Assembly: GCF_019399895.1 (NCBI RefSeq) | Contig: NC_091873.1 | Location: forward strand, 2,674,001-2,738,000 | DNA length: 64,000 nucleotides | Source: Cardiocondyla obscurior | Lineage: Eukaryota; Arthropoda; Insecta; Hymenoptera; Formicidae | Direction: 5' to 3' | Part shown: one piece after another, positions 1 through 10,769 of the stretch | Numbering within the stretch: the stretch's first letter is position 1 | Layout of the letters: each line of letters begins with the position of its first letter | Program-made: the position numbers and the translations under genes | Notes under the pieces: generated by a model | Seen by the model: only the letters and a program-made list of their open reading frames with translations | The model's database searches: none | What the model was told of the DNA's origin: nothing

Positions 1-1733
1 ATACTCGGCGTACTCAGCGGAATTTTGTTATTACATTTCCGAGTTACCGATTCGTTACGCTTAAATATGTTCGATTACCGCGCGTGCTTACGGATTAATT
101 ACGGCGGAAAGCGACCGCGCGAGAACCGAGCAACGTGAAATTTAATTTGGCGCACGCGCCATCGTTGTATACTACCGGGAAAATATTAATGAGGTATTAT
201 ATCCTATCGATTCTAATGGGCACGTTTTGTATGCCATGATTATCGATTTTGCACGCTTAACGGACGCCTGTCGCCGCTAATATCCCCGACAAAGGAAACC
301 CCTGCTCGACGAAAGTAAAGTTTCTCTTTTCGCAGCTAATTTTTTCTTTTTTTTTCTTTTTAATATTAATTTAAAGCCGAGATATATTCCCTCTCTTTCT
401 TCGCGATCGCATTATGTCGTGCAATTATTCATTCTCCACACTCGCCGGCTATACATATCGCCAATTCGTACGTAACCGAGGCACACAGTGGCCGTATTTC
501 TTCCGACAAATTCACCGGGCGTGTTGCACCTAATTATCCATTTTCCACGCTAGGGAGGTAGTCTATTTCCGCCGTCGCGCAAGGGTGAGAAAATTCTCGT
601 CGAGGTCACCTGCCTCGTATTAATTTTATCGTACAGTTCTAGCATAATTATCAATTTTCCTCGCTCGACCAGCCGGACATTACCGAGCGACATACGTTCG
701 GTCATATGCCGGCCTCGCAGGTGTCGGTTTGTTCACCGGGATCGATGCAGCACGGTGCATTAACCCTGTAGGAACGTGGAAACTCATTTACAAACTAGAG
801 GGGAATCCCGACACCGACGGCGACAACCGTAGTCGGTCTTCGTTCGCGACTTTAACGAGCGGCAGCTCGAAACGATTCGCCGCCACCTCGCCATCCCAGC
901 TTTCTTGCACAAACGAGTCCATTAGGAAACATATCTGTCTGCCGTTACATTGATATACACCTCGGCGCCGTTCTCTTTCGCCGCGTGCTGCAATTTTCGT
1001 TACTAGTTGTACCTCGCGTGAGCCACTCGGTTCTAATTGGCAATTGTTGCATGTCGCACATTTTTAATGCCGACTTTAATATCGACTTGTGAGCATATTA
1101 TAATTCGCAATGAGTCCTAGATTGCTGCTCGATATAAAAATTCATTAGGTGAACTGGGCTATCGCGAACCTGTTGCGAGAGCTACCGGCTATGTGCTTCT
1201 TCCGTTCGATTTGTAATCGATTTTATTTTATCGTTAGGTGGATGAATTCCTCGACTTTTATTTATGTCGCATAAATTCTGATATTTCTCTACGGCGAAAA
1301 TTCAATCTTGGAAGTTTAATCTCGTCGCTCGTCCTTTGATATTTAAAACGATCGGCGGGCAAATTAATATCGAGACGCGTGGAATTTGCAGTTCGACGGC
1401 TAAATGGAACCTCCTGCCTTGCGTGACCTTTACGAAACGCATATCCGTGAGTGTAACGTATGGTTATCGCCTCTCGGGTAATATTAAAAGATTGCGAGAT
1501 GCAACTTCGCAGGCCGATACATCTTATGGAGCGAAAGTGTGCGTTGCTTTTTACATAACTCGTTGAAACCGTTAAGACGTTCTCTCGAAGAACTTTGCCA
1601 ATGCATATAAAAGAAAAAAAAAAAAAAATGTAAAGATTTTATTCTTGCTCGATTGTTGTCACTTTTCCTCGATGCTGCTTCTCTCATTTGACTCGTATCG
1701 CGCCGCGAGAGTAAATGTCAGCTTAATTTTTTT
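1..1733. other. Non-coding stretch, no gene seen
   Basis: Mixed AT-rich and CpG-rich DNA. The short open frames are under 80 codons and show no splice context or recognisable protein. An A-run sits at 1614-1628. If the minus-strand module described at 1828-2514 continues, its downstream exons would lie here, but I could not pick out a convincing acceptor. Confidence 0.5.
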
Positions 1734-1827
1734 TATTACTAGAAGTAACCATGCATGCTCTACGCGCGCGCTATTTTTTTAACAAACCCCAAATTACATA
1801 CTACGTAAAAAAAGTCATGCAACTCAC

Positions 1828-1871
1828 CAATCTGCATGAGCATCAGCGGAGTTGTAGATTTCTGGCGTTGG
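1828..1871 (-). other. 44-base exon 3 of the minus-strand module
   Basis: It is bounded by TTTATGTTACAG upstream and GTGAGT downstream, both strong. One frame is open (PTPEIYNSADAHAD), but exon 2 cannot feed that frame because it closes with TAG at the junction. The six differences from copy 2 change six residues, so it is probably untranslated. The preceding intron is 113 bases. Downstream exons would lie toward lower coordinates and were not found. Confidence 0.5.
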
Positions 1872-1984
1872 CTGTAACATAAAATAAAAATTATTGTAGA
1901 CGTGTAAATTGGTTCATAAAATTAATTAAAAAAAAAAGGTAAAAGTTTTTATTTAATATTTTATTTTAAAAAATGTATATTTAC

Positions 1985-2275
1985 CTAAGAGTTGCTCCGC
2001 CGGTGCAGGATACCCGTCCCGGGCCTGCTCCTCCTCTCAGATGGGACGTGACGAGCCATCCTTCCGCGCACTAGACACCCGCGGACGCACTCGCGTGAAA
2101 AGATACTCGTAAAGAAAAACGTCCGATAACTAGCGGCACTCCCGATACGACCGACGAACCGACTGCGGTTCGTATTATCACTGATATCGGCGTACGACAC
2201 TTCTCTTTCCACTTTTTTCCAACGGGGACGTCAGGCTGGTGCTTCTTTGACGAAAGTCTTCCTCTGGATTTTCAT
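1985..2275 (-). other. Exon 2 of the minus-strand module (291 bases)
   Basis: It is bounded by a clear acceptor (TTTTTTGGTTTCAG, AG at 2276-2277) and a donor (CTTAG then GTAAATA). All three frames contain stops within the exon: one frame is closed by TGA at 2180-2178, and another runs 76 codons to a TAG at the very last codon. Copy 2 is two bases shorter at the 3' part, so the second half is not under reading-frame constraint and behaves like untranslated sequence. Confidence 0.55.
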
Positions 2276-2514
2276 CTGAAACCAAAAAAGTTAAATTTGA
2301 TCAGCAAAATTAATGAAAATTAAACGTGCTGCGTTACAAGTAATTAAAACTATTTTGTATCGAGTATTTACTTTACAGATTTCCCTACACGTACACGTTA
2401 TCGATCGCGAAGATTAGTTTGCATCAGTCTAATATCTTTACATACTCTAAAAGTATTTTACGCACAGAGCAACCGACCGGCCGGCACATACTTACGTTTC
2501 ACCGTGCGAGACAT
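2178..2514 (-). CDS. Candidate 38-residue peptide, two exons, unknown function
   Basis: Proposed reading: start codon at 2514-2512 in exon 1, which ends at 2496 before a GTAAGT donor (phase 1). Exon 2 starts at 2275 after a TTTTTTGGTTTCAG acceptor, and a TGA lies at 2180-2178. The product begins MSRTVKHENPEEDFRQ and ends SGKRSVVRRYQ; it is basic at the C-terminus, with no signal peptide or known domain. In copy 2 the same frame stays open to the same TGA. The codon differences are P/A, E/K and R/K plus four silent ones, which hints at past constraint. Against it: at least three upstream ATGs lie in exon 1, the start context is weak, and the stop lies about 190 bases before the next donor, which would favour nonsense-mediated decay. 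I do not recognise the protein; it may be a non-coding or pseudogenic transcript. Confidence 0.3.
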
Positions 2515-2720
2515 GTACACCACGTGCGCGACCGACCTCTACTCTCGGCCACTACGCAGCCATAGAAATACATTAACAGAGATTTTCAGACCTCGCATTC
2601 CTACACCACGAATGAATATCTCCCGAATTTATCGCGGACTGGTCGATCGAAACCTTCTTCCCTCGAGCCCGACTCTATTCGTCGACACTTCGTTTACGGC
2701 AAAGAAACACGAATTTAATG
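2496..2720 (-). other. Candidate first exon of the minus-strand module
   Basis: The 3' end is set by a near-perfect donor (AAAC then GTAAGTATG) at 2496/2495. The 5' end is a guess from a TATAAA on the minus strand at 2747-2752, which would place transcription start near 2720. The exon contains short upstream open frames before the ATG at 2514. This exon is missing from the second copy of the module. Confidence 0.35.
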
Positions 2721-2746
2721 TACACGTACACGTGGTTTTAACTTAC

Positions 2747-2752
2747 TTTATA
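2747..2752 (-). promoter_or_regulatory. Possible TATA box for the minus-strand module
   Basis: TATAAA on the minus strand, about 30 bases upstream of the proposed exon 1 start. Copy 2 diverges two bases before this position, so its promoter, if any, is different. The call rests on position only. Confidence 0.2.
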
Positions 2753-2759
2753 TCGAAAA

Positions 2760-5184
2760 GATGTAGTCGCCGGTACGCACGATTAACCCAGGAAGGTAAT
2801 TCACGTCAGATTATGTACCCATGGCCCGTCGATTGTGCGTCGATTTTTAATACGTACGGAGCACGTGCTGCGTACGTACGTCTCACTCGATCGCTGGAGA
2901 AAGACAGAGCGAGAGTGGTGGTGGTGGAGAACCGTAGCTCGCGCGCGGCACGTACGCCGCTCATCCTTATCTTTTTTTTTTTGTAAATAACTAATGTACT
3001 TTATTAAATAGAAAACTTTATAAATTTTCTATACATTTATTTCAACGATATTTCTTTATATATGAAATCCGAACCTTTATATCATTGAACTCTGCTCCTC
3101 TTGCGTGCCAAAGCTTACAAACCTGTTCACTATTATTGATCGACATTAAACTTGCAATTATACACGGCTAACTATGGCATTACAGTCGCGGTATCGTGTA
3201 GCAAAATGCATTTAATTCTCATGCTCTTCCTTTCGCGATCTATACCGGTTTCTCGCCTCCCCAGGCGCTCGCCAATGTATTTCCGTTTCCGTTACTCGCC
3301 TTGAACTTACTTTTCTCATGCTAAAACCTTGAAACATCTGGTTTAGCATCGCTCGTGAATAAAATCGATTTTTTTCGCTAAATGTTTCGCTTAACTCAAT
3401 CGAAATTCATATCGCGCCGTGAAAAAAGTAATCGCAAGGTATTTTCCGGAATAGTTTTAATGTCTAAAGTTCACTTTGCTAAAAATTCAGAAATATTTTG
3501 TTTTTCGTGTGGAAAAAGGAAATGAATGCGACGATGACAGGTTGCTGGGTGCTTCGGGAAGTCCATACGAAAATAGCTGAGTCTGACGCGCGCGACGCAT
3601 TATGCTTTTCTGTGATGCTCGTTCGCAACGATATCCGCTCCCGAGAGTTGGTCCAGCCGACTTCAGCAGCTCGAACCGCGAGCATAATTCTCGCTTTTAT
3701 CAGAACGTATAGTTTACCTACTTCCAGACACACGTGCGCGAAACATAACTGCTCTTTCGCGCAGGTGAAATAGCGAAAGATTAGAAAAATCTTAGTTACC
3801 ACAACGCGCACGTTTCTTTACAAACAGCGTCTTAATGCGTTCAATAAATTCTTTAGAGATTCATTAACTAATCCGGCGAGCAAGATGAAGCCGTCGAAAG
3901 TGTATAGACTCTCTCGAAAGTATCAAGGTAATTTAAGAAAAAAATTTTAAAGCGCGATCTACCTTCTCATTCGCTCGGATTGCGTATCGCTGATTTAAAT
4001 CGCTCTCGCCGGTTTGTCATTTATATTCTAATGCACTTGCAAGGCGTCTCGAGATCGAGAAGATCGACTTTGTAATACGCGTGAATGTCAATTTGTTGAT
4101 ACCGGCGACGACGACTCGTTAACGTCGCTGACTTGGCGTCATTAACTGCGGGAAAGAGAAACTCGTGTTCTCCGTCACTCCGCGAGTGCACCAGACCTAA
4201 CCAGACGTATCGAGGTACACGAAAGTCTTCTTCCGGGGCGATTTGTTCCGCGGGCGCCGTCGCGGGCTTCTTTATAGATCTCGTGTTCACTCCGACGTTC
4301 CCGCGGATTCAAGACGAGCTACGATAAATCATGAGCGATGACCATAATTGAGATAAGCCTTATCTCGGGAATGTGCGCGCAGTAATCTGGAAAACTCGCC
4401 GTAGCGAGACCAGTAGCGGGTTCGCGAGCCTGATGACGATTTACGAGTGACGGCGATCTCGTAACTAAACGGCTTCTCGCTTGCCTGACAAATTCAATCT
4501 GCTCGGATCGGCGAGCTCGCTGCTCTTGTTCTCCACGGCGCTTTTCAAATTATTAATGACAGACGGAATAATAATGGGTATGATTTATGCGCGCGTTTAG
4601 CGCAGGTGGAGATTTTTCAATGGATCGGAGATATATGACTGCTTACGCAGGCGGTAACATACGCCTATACGTACTCTTTACGTTCCGGACAATCTATCTA
4701 ATTCGTCATTATATGTCTAATACGCACAGTAATTTTTTAATTTTATTATTTACTGCCTGTGCACGTTTTCTAGAAGGGAAAATAATTGCGACATCCTCAC
4801 GGAGAGCTTTTAAAATATTTTAAGCTCAAAAATACGTTCATCGCGCATCGGTTGCTCCGCGCGTAAAACTATTCCTCGTGCTTTTATCCTGACACTCCGC
4901 GAGATGTTAAAACTTCACGCTTGATACCTCCCGCGAGCTGCAGCAATGTAAAGTAACAGCATAATCAATCGCACCGCCGACGAAATGCGTATCGAAATGC
5001 GATCTCTGTTCTAAAAACCGGTATGGAGTCCTAGAAAGAAGCTGCGAGCGCAATTTCACGCATGCTCTCGCCAGGCAAGGGTTAACAGCGGTTAACGGAC
5101 GAACCTTTTCATTATGGAAATAGCGACGCGTTCTCATGTTTCTTCGTCGGTCGAGTGTGCTCGGCGAAGGCTACCGGTTCCATC
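2760..5184. other. Non-coding stretch, no gene seen
   Basis: It contains a GTGGTGGTGG run near 2917 and small AT hairpins near 3010. It also holds an 89-codon minus-strand frame at 4021-4290 with plausible composition. That frame has no usable start and no partner exon, so I do not call it. The double-GATA palindrome in this stretch is listed separately. Confidence 0.5.
4350..4366. promoter_or_regulatory. Double GATA-factor palindrome
   Basis: GAGATAAG and CTTATCTC form a perfect 8-base inverted repeat around a single C. Each half contains AGATAAG, the classical GATA-factor site, in opposite orientations. Such paired sites occur in metazoan enhancers. Function here is inferred from the motif only. 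Confidence 0.4.
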
Positions 5185-5192
5185 ACACGTGA

Positions 5193-5406
5193 CAGAGGTT
5201 CCCAAACGTTGGACTAGTTGAGAAATTATACCCGATGATCCTGCTATTAATGATAAAAAAAAAGTTTCATCGATGTTTTAATATGATTGCAATTAAAAAG
5301 AAAAAAAGAAAATTAGAAATTTTTTTTAAGTTTTTCTTAACCTTTGAAAATATTGCTTTCTAATTTAAAATTAAATCTCGTCTTTGGATTTGGGAACCTC
5401 TTTATA
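5193..5406. mobile_element. hAT-like MITE, 214 bases
   Basis: The left end begins CAGAGGTTCCCAAAC and the right end reads TTTGGGAACCTCTT in inverted orientation, a 12-13 base terminal inverted repeat. The CAGnGGTTCnCAAAC terminus is typical of the hAT superfamily. The flanks are ACACGTGA (5185-5192) and ACACGTGT (5407-5414), an 8-base target-site duplication with one mismatch, the length expected for hAT. The interior is AT-rich with A and T runs and no open frame, so the copy is non-autonomous. The right terminus has four extra bases (TATA) between the repeat and the duplication. Confidence 0.75.
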
Positions 5407-5893
5407 ACACGTGTAGCCAGGCAGCACTGACGTCTCTAATTCGCGCAACGTTAATTTGCGGATTGCGGCGTGTATTTCCGTGCTTGATATATCCGATTAA
5501 TCCGCACGTGATCTCGCACGGATAAGCAGCCACGTGGGAGTCACGGTTACTCTCGCGCTTATTTTTTTTTTTTTTTTTCCCGATCGCGAGAGATTCCGCA
5601 AAGCGAAACCACTTAGCGCCGCACGGGAGTGCATTTAATTACCACTCCGCGTATGGCAATATTCGCTCCTTAGCAAAATAAAACCGACGCGATCGCGTAT
5701 CAACGCCATCCTGTAGTTTCGCAGAAATCCTTATCTAATTGGGGAGCTTTACGCAAAAATCCCTTATCGAGAAAGATGCACGGTTCTATTTCGCAAATGT
5801 TTATGGATCGATTAGTCTCCCGCGGGAATACGTCGTATTTTTTTCGAGTTTAGTTGCCAACGGGAATCTCTCGTGCGCGTGAAGAAGCGGCGA

Positions 5894-5918
5894 GGGACGG
5901 GGGGGGGAGGGAGCCGGG
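5894..5918 (+). other. G-quadruplex-forming motif
   Basis: GGG, a run of nine G, GGG and GGG are separated by loops of 2, 1 and 4 bases, so four or more G-tracts lie within 25 bases. This meets the standard G3+N1-7 definition. It lies in otherwise non-coding CpG-rich DNA. Confidence 0.5.
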
Positions 5919-6128
5919 TCTTATTTAAGAAAATTTATCCGCGATCTCTCGCTACGTCGCGCCGCCCGAACGCGCGCGGGGACACGCGTTCGAGGATTTC
6001 GGAATGAAGATAATTACATCGGGGTCTCGAGGATGCGATAAATTCGCCGGGGCCCCATGCTCACGTATGCCCGTGGAATTTGCTGAGAGACGCCTTGTCC
6101 TCTATCTTCTTTATTTTCGCCGTTCGAG

Positions 6129-6180
6129 CCTCTCTCTTTTTCTCTCTCTCTTTCTCTCTCTCTTTCTCTCGCTCTTCTTT
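6129..6180 (+). repeat. CT-rich microsatellite
   Basis: Imperfect (TC)n/(TTTC)n tract of about 50 bases. It generates the Leu/Ser/Phe-rich part of an overlapping 93-codon frame that is not a gene. Confidence 0.9.
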
Positions 6181-7399
6181 CTCGTTCTCCTTCATCTCTT
6201 CGTGGTCCGCCGCAAACCCGTAATTTGCCCGTTTAATCCTGCCGCGATTCCAACGAGCCCAAGCAGCTTCTTCGTGCTCCGCTAGCGCCCGTCTGGTTTC
6301 GTGTCAAACATCGGATTCACCCTTCGGGAATGCCAGCGGATTTCCTAGAACCCTAACGACTCAGCCTCAACGAAATAAAGGGATAAGCGCCTCAAAATGA
6401 TCTTCTGGGAAAGGAAAACGTTCTCCAGCGCGGTGCAGATTCAGGAAACTTCAGCTTCCCGCGCTGCTTCGCGCATAAATTAGCGAAATTCACCAAGTTC
6501 TATCGCGGAACAAATTTTTAACGCGCGCGTAATGCGTAATATATGCGCGATACTTCCTTTATTTTCCAAGTAGAAACGCAAAGATGATCCTCGGAGATTA
6601 CGCGGCGCGTCATTGGATTTTTAATCGGCCGACGTATGAATTTATCGACGCTTTCATATCTTTTTAGGCACACTTTCCGAATCGTATCGCTCGGATACGT
6701 TCTGTAATTTGATGAAACCGACGGTACACATAAATTGCGGGCCGCGAAGACACGTACGACGTCGTTACAGCCTGCAGCGTGCGATACGACGGAATGTTGA
6801 TTCTGTTCGATGTCAGTTGTCTCGGGGCTTTACGTGTTCGATTCCTTGCCGTAATCCGCGCTGCCTCGCTCGAACGATTCCGCAGATTGAAAAACTTTTC
6901 GCTGATTGGATTTCGTCGGAAGTTGTCGGCGAGATTAGGCCACGAGAAAGAGGGACTTTAAGGTCGAGCGTGTAACGCTTCGTTTGCGTTATCTATCGCC
7001 CGCGGCCGTGGGATGGAAATCCCAGAGAAATGCACATAAATCGATGGGCTTCGCGCGAGAGAGAGCATCCGTCCGCCAAGCGCTCCAGGTCGATCCTCCA
7101 TTAATCGCAGCCTGATCCTGGCACTGCCACGGGCAGGCTCCCGAGACTACCGCGTTCGGGACCACAATACGAGTCGTCGGAAGTCGAGTTTAACCGTTCC
7201 CTGAATCTTCACCCGCGAGAGAGATCTTAACGCTCTATTACGGCGGGTACCCTTCGAACGCATCACTCCGAATCCCGAAGACAGTATCCTAGAGCTTGTT
7301 ATGGTCGATTAAGTAAATTTGCTAGTTCTTAACCATTAGCTACCCCGCGGCAAATAATACTTTATCCCCGCCTTGACTTTAATCCTGTACAGTTTATTA

Positions 7400-8520
7400 A
7401 TTAGTTAATTGAATTTGTTTTTCGTACCCGTGCCTGCGTTCGATATTACCGTTTCGCGTGGAATTTCGCCAATTGGGGCGCACTCGGCGGTCGGTAATCG
7501 CGAGAATCTGAGGAAAATCGATGCCCTTTCTGTGTCGAGTTCACGCCGACGTCATCGCGACGGTGGTATCGTCGACGTTGACGTCGCACTCGATGGGGCG
7601 TCTCAAGGTCTTCGTTGGGGGCCGCGGGTGTTTCTCGACAACCCCATCTTCTGGTCTAGTCCGCGAACTGTGGAAACGGGGGGGAAAATTATCCGACGCG
7701 TCGCGTCTATCGACCATCCGTGCCGTCGGCGCCGCGCAGCGTCGCGACGCCCGCCAGCCAGCCAGGAGTTCACTGCGCTCCACCTTTCGGGGCGAGCCCA
7801 GGCCGAGCCGAGCCAAGCCGAGCGTCTCGGGCCAAAGCGGAGGAGAGAGTCCACGGTGTCAGGTGAAAAAAAAAATCGCGGCTTCGTTCTCTTTCCGGTT
7901 ATCTTTCCATCGTTCTTTTTTTTTTTTTTTTTTTTTTGGCGTCCCTGTATCGTTATCGACATTCCCGCGTCTCTTCGGCAAGCAATATGTGGTGTTGCAA
8001 ACGACTAGACGCTTCCGATTGGCCAGTCACGACCGTCGTTCGAGGTAACATTTCCTGTCTGCACGTCGCCGCTACCGCCGCCTCTCTTACGTCCGAGACG
8101 CCAGTCGGTTGTTGTTCTCGAGACTTCTTGTCCCTCTTTCCTCCTTTCTCTACCTTCCTCACGGACGCTTCTTCAGCTTCTTTCAGCCACTTCGCTCTTC
8201 CACCGCTTCTTTGCACCAAAAGAGAAACAGAGACCAGTCGGAGAGAAGGAGAGAGGAGGAGATTTCGCATACCTGCGCGAGAAGAGACGGGAGAAGATGA
8301 AGGTCGAACGGTGTCCACGCGAAACGGGTCGTCAGGCCGTAGACCTTCGCGAGTTGCTCGAATTTTGGCGAGACGGGCTCGCGTTGAGCCAAGACTTCTT
8401 CAAAAATACTTCCTCTCTTGGCAGTCAATTTTATCAGTCTCCCGTTTACGATCTCGAATTCGCGATTGTTAGGTCATTCACTCGTAAACGTTCCATAAAT
8501 CAAATAATATAACGCGACAA
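7400..8520. other. GC/CpG-rich island with overlapping chance frames
   Basis: Several 80-200 codon frames overlap on both strands, as expected where TCG/CGA words suppress stops; none has a convincing start or splice structure. There are short tandem motifs (GCCAGCCAGCCAGG at 7753, GCCGAGCCGAGCCAAGCCGAG-type at 7802), a 22-base T run at 7916-7937, and possible donors at 7860 (CAG/GTGAAA) and 8046 (GAG/GTAACA). It could be a promoter or non-coding first-exon region, but there is no TATA or initiator that I trust. Confidence 0.25.
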
Positions 8521-10745
8521 ATAATACGTTCTTAAACAAGCCCGTGAGCAGAGGATGCGACTCGCCTTAATGGAGGCTGGCGAGATCGCCCGCCGACATT
8601 TTTCCGCTGGAAGATAAATCCATCGCTCCGCTCGATGGACCGGGTGACATTCTTGTCATCGGGTTCTCACGTTCTCGCGTCGCTTCGTTGCAAAGGATGG
8701 ATTAAAAGCTTTTCAGCGATGCTTTTAGCTCTCTCGTCGAACACTTGTCAAACACCTCCTTCGATATCGCCTGTTTTCTCGTGTCAAGGTTGAGGCCTAT
8801 GGAACGGACTCGTCCCAGTTAGATCGTCGAGTAGGTAATCGTCGGAGAGACGACTCGTCCTGTGACGCGCATTCGTTATTCCTGTTTCTCCGTCGCACGC
8901 TTCAATTCACACGCTCTCTGGCTTTATGTACCGCACCTTGTCCCTTCGCCCATCAATTAAAGCGTTATCTCGCTACGAGGAATTTACGTGGATTAAGGTT
9001 GTAGAATTTTGGTATTAATTATTAACGAATAATAGCCCGACGTGCGCAGTGACAAGGGCGTTGATTATCGATTGTCTCTTATCACTTCAAGGCTTCTCAA
9101 TCTCCGTAACGACCTCCGCTAAATTTACCATCGGCAATTTCGCCGCGCAATCGTTTATGAAAACACATAGCCCGTAACCTGCTCGTGTTATAATGCGATT
9201 CCGCCCGATCTACTAGAAGCCGCATATGGGCGATTTCCTTAATCGCATTGGACATTCCGATAGTCTATTCGATTTGATACCACTTGCGGGTGACGCAACA
9301 AGCGCGTCCTCTTTCGCGATCATTGATTTGCCTCTTTGCGCTTGGAGTAAACCGTGGCTCTGTCTGTACCGTGGTTATCTTTGCCGTAATGCGAATGACG
9401 TGCCGTCAACGCGGCGGTCTCCTCTGGAAGCAAGTAGCCCAACAAGTCGCAATTGTCGATTGCTTCAGATTAAGGCTGATGCAATGGTTAAGAGCATTAA
9501 GACTAATTAGCGATTAAAAAGATGAACGGATAAACCTCGGATGTACTTAGATTTTTTTTTTAATTAAGACAAAATTTTTTTTAACTATATTTAAAAGAAA
9601 TTTAGAATATTTTGTTTATAGTAAAAATCTAATCGCACAATTTTTTGTAATGAATAAAATTGGAGTTCGCAGTATCAATTTTAATGTCCGCTTCTCTCAT
9701 TGATCCGCGTGAAAGGAAGACGGACGGCAAAAATAACAGCTTCCGTTATGCGCTGGTAAAAGTATTTGGCACATCCGCCGTCTAAAGGCGTCGACCGTTG
9801 CGAGTTATTTCTGTCTGCGTCGGCAGAGCTTTTGTAATTGGAGAAATTGCTTTGTGTACAATGAAAATCCTCAGATCGGTGCAACTCGATAGTAAAAAAT
9901 ATTTATATTTAAAGATAAAAAAAAAATTACTTTACTAACAAATAAACGTGAAGAAGTACCTTGCATTCAAATCAAATATTTTATTTCTTTTAATTTTCCT
10001 TGTTTTATCTATATAAAGAGGAAGAGAAAATCATTTAAGTCGCGGCCGGTTTATCTTGGTTACGCAATTGTATTTTCCGTTAAAGGTTGAATGCTAACGA
10101 ATCTCGCGTTCATTGAAATACTGCGACTCGCGAAACACCGTCGCCGTGATTACGTGATCCATGGCGAAATCACCATCGCGTACCAGATATCATTGCCCAC
10201 GTGCACCGGCAATCTCCTCGAGAGGCCGACTCTTGCAAGGCCCTTATGCAAATTCATACGCGCGCCCACGTCCGCTGTCGCGTCCGTCATACGCATTACG
10301 TATCGTTAAAATAAAAGACGGGTGCGTTGCCTTAAACAGCGGTGCTGAAATTAATTCGAGGCGCTGACGCCGCATGATATTTCATATCTAGATTTTAACG
10401 ATGTCTTGATATTCTTGTTATCTATTTCTGTACTTATCTCGTTATAATTACTGGTATTATTACGCACTTTATAGCACTCTTTCGGGATTTTTCAAATGTG
10501 TAAGTAGTGTTTTTCACGGCGGAAGCTGTTCGATTAACCTATCATCGTGCGAGCGACGATGGCGCGAAGGGGCAATTTCCGACGCGTGAGACGTGATTAT
10601 AAGAAACTATGGGAAATACGAAAGCTTGTAATTAAGTTATAATTACTATTAACCCGGCATCATTACAAGCAAGTGCGACTTTCATCGTCACTCCGAAACT
10701 TTCAAAAGTTAAGTATCTTGTTTGATTGCACCGCATCAAAAATCG

Positions 10746-10769
10746 TTTTTTTTTTTTTTTTTTTTTTTT
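10746..10769 (+). repeat. Poly-T tract of 24 bases
   Basis: Pure T run. Similar runs of 18-25 bases of T or A occur at 7916-7937, 24918-24937, 30729-30746 (A), 32205-32229, 33003-33022 and 47218-47239. Confidence 0.95.

Larger units (their letters stand above)
1734..2745 (-). repeat. Copy 1 of a duplicated spliced module
   Basis: This block is repeated in the same orientation at 49295-49974. Homology starts at the shared TATTACTAGAAG and runs through a 44-base exon, a short intron, a roughly 290-base exon and its upstream intron. It then resumes at CACGTGGTTTTAACTTA. The exon parts are roughly 92% identical by eye. Copy 1 is the more complete one: it keeps 363 bases (2366-2728) that are absent from copy 2 and that carry a candidate first exon. 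The junction in copy 2 has a 3-base GTA microhomology, which suggests a deletion there rather than an insertion here. It is unclear whether this is a segmental duplication of a host gene or a dispersed transposon-like family. Confidence 0.8.

Noticed and set aside
2504..2986. 160-codon plus-strand frame
   Set aside because: It begins antisense to the well-formed minus-strand splice donor at 2495 and ends in a T run; no support on its own strand.
4021..4290. 89-codon minus-strand frame with balanced composition and an acceptor-like TTTCTCTTTCCCGCAG inside it
   Set aside because: No ATG start, no donor that would define an exon, and another frame on the opposite strand is equally open.
7409..8472. 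Several 120-199 codon frames on both strands
   Set aside because: Mutually overlapping frames interrupted by poly-T/poly-A translated as Phe or Lys runs; a composition effect.
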